This document shows positions 61,225 through 64,000 of a DNA stretch of 64,000 nucleotides, in pieces; within the stretch, counting starts at the first letter, position 1, and each line of letters begins with the position of its first letter. The translations under genes and the position numbers were made by a program. Source of the stretch: Gammaproteobacteria bacterium (GTDB lineage Bacteria; Pseudomonadota; Gammaproteobacteria; Steroidobacterales; GCA-2729495). The notes beneath the pieces were generated by a model that worked only from the letters and a program-made list of their open reading frames with translations, ran no database searches and had not been told where the DNA came from. The stretch spans positions 1-64,000 of the forward strand of contig JAAERX010000156.1 of NCBI GenBank assembly GCA_024229935.1, written 5' to 3'.

Positions 61225-61285
61225 CACGCAAGCCAGCTAAACCCCAGACACACCATCACTGCTTATAGCAGGCTGTAGCAGAGTC

Positions 61286-61304
61286 AACTTCCCGGAAGTT
61301 TTTT
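61286..61304 (+). terminator. Possible terminator after the second Rieske gene
   Basis: Short stem aactt-cccgg-aagtt followed by six T, in the 189-base gap between two convergent genes. The stem is only five to six pairs, so confidence is modest. The rest of the gap shows nothing else. Confidence 0.4.
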
Positions 61305-61413
61305 CACTTGCGTAGCCGTATGGCCTTTTCATAAAAATTAAACGCTATCGTGCTGAACGTTTCTTAGGCTTCAAATTTCAGAGTACAGCATTAGAAAATA
61401 TTACTGACAAGGA

Positions 61414-62265
61414 TTACCAGGGCATTACCTGACCATCAAAATTCAGAAAAACACCACTTTGCTCTATCGATAAACTATCAATTAATTGTCTCATGGCTTT
61501 TACTGAATCTGCAGGTGGCGTCAGCTTAATTATGCCGGCACGAATCAACTTGACTATTTGTGCATAATCTTCCGGCACTGGGTCATCAGGACCTATATCC
61601 GCCAATCCTCGGGTATCAACCAGACCAGGATTAATAAGCCCAATAATAATTTCTTCAGAAGCCAGTTCCTGTGCCAGATTATGTGCCATAAAATGCAACG
61701 CTGCTTTACTCGCACGGTAAGAATAAAAATCAGCAGGCGGCTTTAAATAACCATTAGAACCAGCAGCACTACCTAAAATAATAACCTTTCCTGGCCCCGC
61801 TTCACGCACATTATTAATGAATGCCTGAGTAACCCGTAGTGGCCCTAGTGCATTCACCTCATACTGCATTGCTGCCAGCTCAAAATCCTGATTGTTAAAA
61901 GCCTGATCACTCCGCGGCCCAAGTAGCGCCGCATTGTTAATCAACAAATCGATAGGTTGATCAACATAACGGGCAGCCAATGCGGCAACAGATCCAGCAT
62001 CAGTGACGTCGAGTTGCTCCACAACTACATTAGAATAGTCGTCCGCAATCAACTGCAACTCATCTGCTTTAGACGGACTACGGCAGGTCGCAATAACCCT
62101 CCAGTCTGCAGCAGCGTACTGATTTACAAACTCCAGGCCTATACCCCGATTTGAACCAGTAATTAATACGGTGCGCTGCGCATCACCGGCTGCGAATATC
62201 GGAAAACAAATTGAGGTCAGTACCGTAAGAAGGATGACCTTGCTGGTTTTGGATAAAAGCATCAT
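61414..62265 (-). CDS. Exported short-chain dehydrogenase/reductase (fourth copy)
   Basis: SDR of 283 residues with a Sec-type leader (positively charged start, hydrophobic TVLTSICFPIFAAG, cleavage near residue 26). TGSNRGIG at 36-43, NNAA at 110-113 (the last Gly of NNAG replaced by Ala), an ILGSAAGS serine and YRASK with Tyr183/Lys187. Like the others it shares LEFVNQYA. Its C-terminus ends FDGQVMPW, matching TGDIVPW of the copy at 4139. Divergent from the truncated MORN gene, 16 bases away. Confidence 0.88.
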   Translation of the reverse strand: MMLLSKTSKVILLTVLTSICFPIFAAGDAQRTVLITGSNRGIGLEFVNQYAAADWRVIATCRSPSKADELQLIADDYSNVVVEQLDVTDAGSVAALAARYVDQPIDLLINNAALLGPRSDQAFNNQDFELAAMQYEVNALGPLRVTQAFINNVREAGPGKVIILGSAAGSNGYLKPPADFYSYRASKAALHFMAHNLAQELASEEIIIGLINPGLVDTRGLADIGPDDPVPEDYAQIVKLIRAGIIKLTPPADSVKAMRQLIDSLSIEQSGVFLNFDGQVMPW

Positions 62266-62281
62266 TAATTTTTCCCTACAA

Positions 62282-62437
62282 ATGCGACTTAAACATTATC
62301 TGATTACTGCCGTTATTTTATTCAGTACTGAACAGCCTTTTGCGCTGCCCGATTGTCCCACAGATCCCGAACAGTTTTTTACAAATTGCTTTGGCGCCTT
62401 TACCTACCCCAATGGCAACGTATATGTTGGCGGGTTC
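62282..62437 (+). pseudogene. Truncated MORN-repeat exported protein (5' remnant)
   Basis: A signal peptide (MRLKHYLITAVILFSTEQPFA) is followed by CPTDPEQFFTNC and one MORN repeat start (FGAFTYPNGNVYVGGF). Normal MORN proteins continue with G-x-G-x-G repeats, but here the sequence switches at about 62437 into GC-rich DNA, giving a frame without MORN character that ends at 62503. The rest of the gene was not found on either side. This looks like a gene broken by insertion or deletion. Confidence 0.7.
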
Positions 62438-63481
62438 AGGAGCAGGATTAGCAGAGAGGTGCGTTGTTCCATTCCCACACCCCAGCGACGACCCCCTGGA
62501 TGAACAATGGCGCACTCGAGTGCTCGAACGATCCCCCGCGGCTGTGTTGCTCAAGAGGAACTTCTTGACCTCGGTGGCAAACTTCTTCGGTTCCTGAAAC
62601 AGGAAGGCGTGGCCGGCGTCCGGGTAACGCTTCAAGCTACCGTTCGGGACGTGCGCGGCCATCTTCACCGCATTTTCGATGGGCACAATGAGATCTTCAT
62701 CGCCACCGGCAAAGAGCATTCGCGAACGAGTCGTACCGAGCGGACCCCAAACACCCGGTCCATCCTTCCAGGATTTCACGGCAACCTTCTGCCGATTGAC
62801 GGCTTGCTTCGTGACGGTTTCCTGGGGAATCAACAGCAGCCCCATCCCGTATAGGAGAGCAGCCTCCGTCTGGTCACGAGGAAACAACACCGAGGCAATC
62901 TCTCGCTTTCGGGCAAAGCCGGTCGCCGACGAGTTCACCAGGGTCTCAAACGCCTCGCCTTGGGGCGGCACAAGCTGTGGCCCTCCTGGATTACCTGCTG
63001 CCACGACAATTGCATCCACCTCGCTGCTGTGCAACGCGCCGATCGCCGTGGCAATCTCTCCGCCCATCGACCAACCCAGAATGTTCGGGCGCTCGAGTCC
63101 GAGATTGTGTGCGAGTGCCACCGTACCCGCGGCCATCCCCTCGATGGTCAGCGGCGCGTTCGAGTGGTCGATCGATTCCCCGATGCCGGGATTATCGAAA
63201 ATAACGACCTCGAATGAATCCTTGAGTTCCCCAAGAAGTTCGAAATCCCACTGAGCCATGGTCATGGTGATGCCGCAAATCAAGATCAGGGGCGGCCCGG
63301 ATCCGAAGCGAAAATAAGCGTAGTCGACGTCCCCTACGCGGGCGTATTGCAGAGGGCCAGCTGTTTCCTCCCAGACGTACTCAGTCGCCGGCCCACGCCC
63401 GCTGCATCCAAGGATGCAAAAAGACGTCACCACCAGTGTTGAAAGTAAAATGGCTGTAACCGCTCGCACGTCAAACTTCAT
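62318..63481 (-). CDS. Lipoprotein alpha/beta hydrolase in a GC-rich, apparently foreign segment
   Basis: Alpha/beta hydrolase with lipobox ILGC after a hydrophobic leader. Core motifs are LILICGITMTMAQWD, FDNPGIGES, the nucleophile elbow GWSMGG, a late acid in GGDEDLIVP and PDAGHAFLFQ with the catalytic His. Codon use is strongly G/C at third positions, unlike neighbouring genes. The fold ends near residue 310 (EVKKFLLSN); the remaining approximately 75 residues run through low-complexity sequence and then antisense across the truncated MORN gene, so the original stop was probably lost. ATG at 63481 is preferred over an upstream TTG at 63502. It lies between an SDR gene and tRNA-Met. Confidence 0.8.
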   Translation of the reverse strand: MKFDVRAVTAILLSTLVVTSFCILGCSGRGPATEYVWEETAGPLQYARVGDVDYAYFRFGSGPPLILICGITMTMAQWDFELLGELKDSFEVVIFDNPGIGESIDHSNAPLTIEGMAAGTVALAHNLGLERPNILGWSMGGEIATAIGALHSSEVDAIVVAAGNPGGPQLVPPQGEAFETLVNSSATGFARKREIASVLFPRDQTEAALLYGMGLLLIPQETVTKQAVNRQKVAVKSWKDGPGVWGPLGTTRSRMLFAGGDEDLIVPIENAVKMAAHVPNGSLKRYPDAGHAFLFQEPKKFATEVKKFLLSNTAAGDRSSTRVRHCSSRGSSLGCGNGTTHLSANPAPEPANIYVAIGVGKGAKAICKKLFGICGTIGQRKRLFSTE

Positions 63482-63567
63482 TTTTTTAGCCCAATAATGC
63501 AAAAATCAAGGCACAGGGACTAAATAAGCTGCGCCTTTTGTCTTCCACCGCGACCGTTCTCGTGGTC

Positions 63568-63804
63568 TCATTCCGGTAGATTGCCGACCAGCGGCATGGC
63601 GATCTTTCCGAGAACTGCCGCCCCGGCCTCACTGACCTTATCACAGACCGTTAACATTCCCGCCTTAGCACCTTCTAAAACAGCGACTATAAAAACTTCC
63701 TGCGTAGGTGCGGGCAACTTGTTGTCGTCATTCTCAGGCACATAGACCCCTATACCTTCAGAAAAAGCAGGCGATGAAATGAACAACAGCACGGCAATAC
63801 CCAA
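63568..63804 (-). CDS. Small putative secreted protein (uncertain)
   Basis: A 78-residue frame with TTG start, a short hydrophobic leader ending at SPAFSEG and a non-repetitive tail (VPENDDNKLPAPTQEVF ... PLVGNLPE). No ribosome-binding site is evident and no homolog is recognised. It may be the intact remnant of an exported protein or part of the GC-rich insertion. The coding call is weak. Confidence 0.35.
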   Translation of the reverse strand: MGIAVLLFISSPAFSEGIGVYVPENDDNKLPAPTQEVFIVAVLEGAKAGMLTVCDKVSEAGAAVLGKIAMPLVGNLPE

Positions 63805-63833
63805 GAATCATGATATCTATTTATTTCAGATAT

Positions 63834-63856
63834 AAAAAAAGCTGTCACTGGACAGC
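63834..63856 (-). terminator. Rho-independent terminator of tRNA-Met
   Basis: On the minus strand, 15 bases after the tRNA 3' end, the stem aaagctgtc / gacagcttt with a short loop is followed by a run of eight T. A clean transcript end. Confidence 0.9.
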
Positions 63857-63870
63857 TTTGATTATTAATT

Positions 63871-63947
63871 TGGTAGTGATGGGTGGACTTGAACCACCGA
63901 CCTCGGCATTATGAGTGCCGCGCTCTAACCAGCTGAGCTACATCACC
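63871..63947 (-). tRNA. tRNA-Met (CAT), elongator type
   Basis: 77 bases including encoded CCA. Acceptor stem GGTGATG / CATCACT with one G-T at position 1-72, D-arm AGCTCAGCTGGTTAGAGC, anticodon stem GCGGCAC-TCATAA-TGCCG with anticodon CAT, and T-arm GGTTCAAGTCC. It resembles elongator rather than initiator tRNA-Met because the anticodon stem lacks three consecutive G-C pairs. tRNA-Ile2 with lysidine cannot be excluded from sequence alone. Upstream lies the unresolved right end of the window, with a small tcccg-cggga palindrome near 63963. Confidence 0.92.
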
Positions 63948-64000
63948 AGAGTTTCCCTGACTCCCGGTCGGGAGCCGCGCGATTTTCCGCATAGGGCCAC

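Noticed and set aside
62679-63254. Long plus-strand frame (191 codons) opposite the lipoprotein hydrolase
   Set aside because: Antisense frames stay open easily in GC-rich DNA. The minus strand carries the clear hydrolase motifs (GWSMGG, GGDEDLIVP).

Overview
The window reads as chromosomal DNA of a heterotrophic gammaproteobacterium. The signs are a class I DAHP synthase, bioF-bioD-bioA, GtrA/GtrB-type surface glycan genes, an elongator tRNA-Met with encoded CCA, and dense gene packing at moderate GC. Species and habitat cannot be fixed from the sequence; an uncultured free-living aerobe or facultative respirer is an inference. No CRISPR array, rRNA, prophage or insertion sequence was seen.

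Layout. 1-4.0 kb: aroG-type DAHP synthase (C-terminal end cut by the window), a Ser/Thr kinase/PP2C phosphatase pair, and a beta-propeller protein. 4.1-11.4 kb (minus): a Tat-exported SDR, a Rieske oxygenase, an MFS exporter, a lipoprotein alpha/beta hydrolase and a large subtilisin-like lipoprotein. 11.7-24.5 kb: an unknown protein, a flavoprotein with two C-terminal heme c sites, an MFS transporter, an APH-fold kinase, a lipoprotein SDR, another MFS transporter, and a compact run of octaheme-TPR cytochrome, metallo-beta-lactamase-fold hydrolase and Tat-exported amine oxidase. 24.7-32.8 kb: DUF1015, methyltransferase, VOC, MFS, a second copy of the unknown family, hydrolase, DUF4105 and DUF3015. 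33.1-38.2 kb: beta and alpha subunits of a type II DMSO-reductase-family molybdoenzyme and a nitrilase-fold protein lacking two of three catalytic residues. 38.4-45.7 kb: biotin genes, a Gtr-like glycosylation set and UspA. 45.7-54.7 kb: LLM flavin enzyme, membrane protein, diheme cytochrome, PQQ dehydrogenase, ApbE, MFS, a metzincin-like zinc protease and a Sec-exported SDR. 54.7-61.2 kb: ParA, TetR, an NmrA-like SDR, an LplT-PlsC fusion, a PHP phosphoesterase and a second Rieske oxygenase. 61.4-64 kb: a fourth exported SDR, a MORN-type gene truncated by a visibly GC-richer segment carrying a foreign lipoprotein hydrolase, and tRNA-Met.

Themes. (1) Four paralogous SDRs each carry an export signal (one Tat, one lipoprotein, two Sec-type). 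(2) Much of the window is envelope redox chemistry: PQQ dehydrogenase plus diheme cytochrome, an octaheme cytochrome, a heme-tailed flavoprotein, a Tat amine oxidase, a Tat molybdoenzyme and an ApbE. (3) Oxygenases, MFS transporters, VOC, LLM and hydrolases recur as paralog pairs, suggesting uptake and oxidation of diverse hydrophobic or aromatic organics. The substrate is not identifiable from sequence alone.
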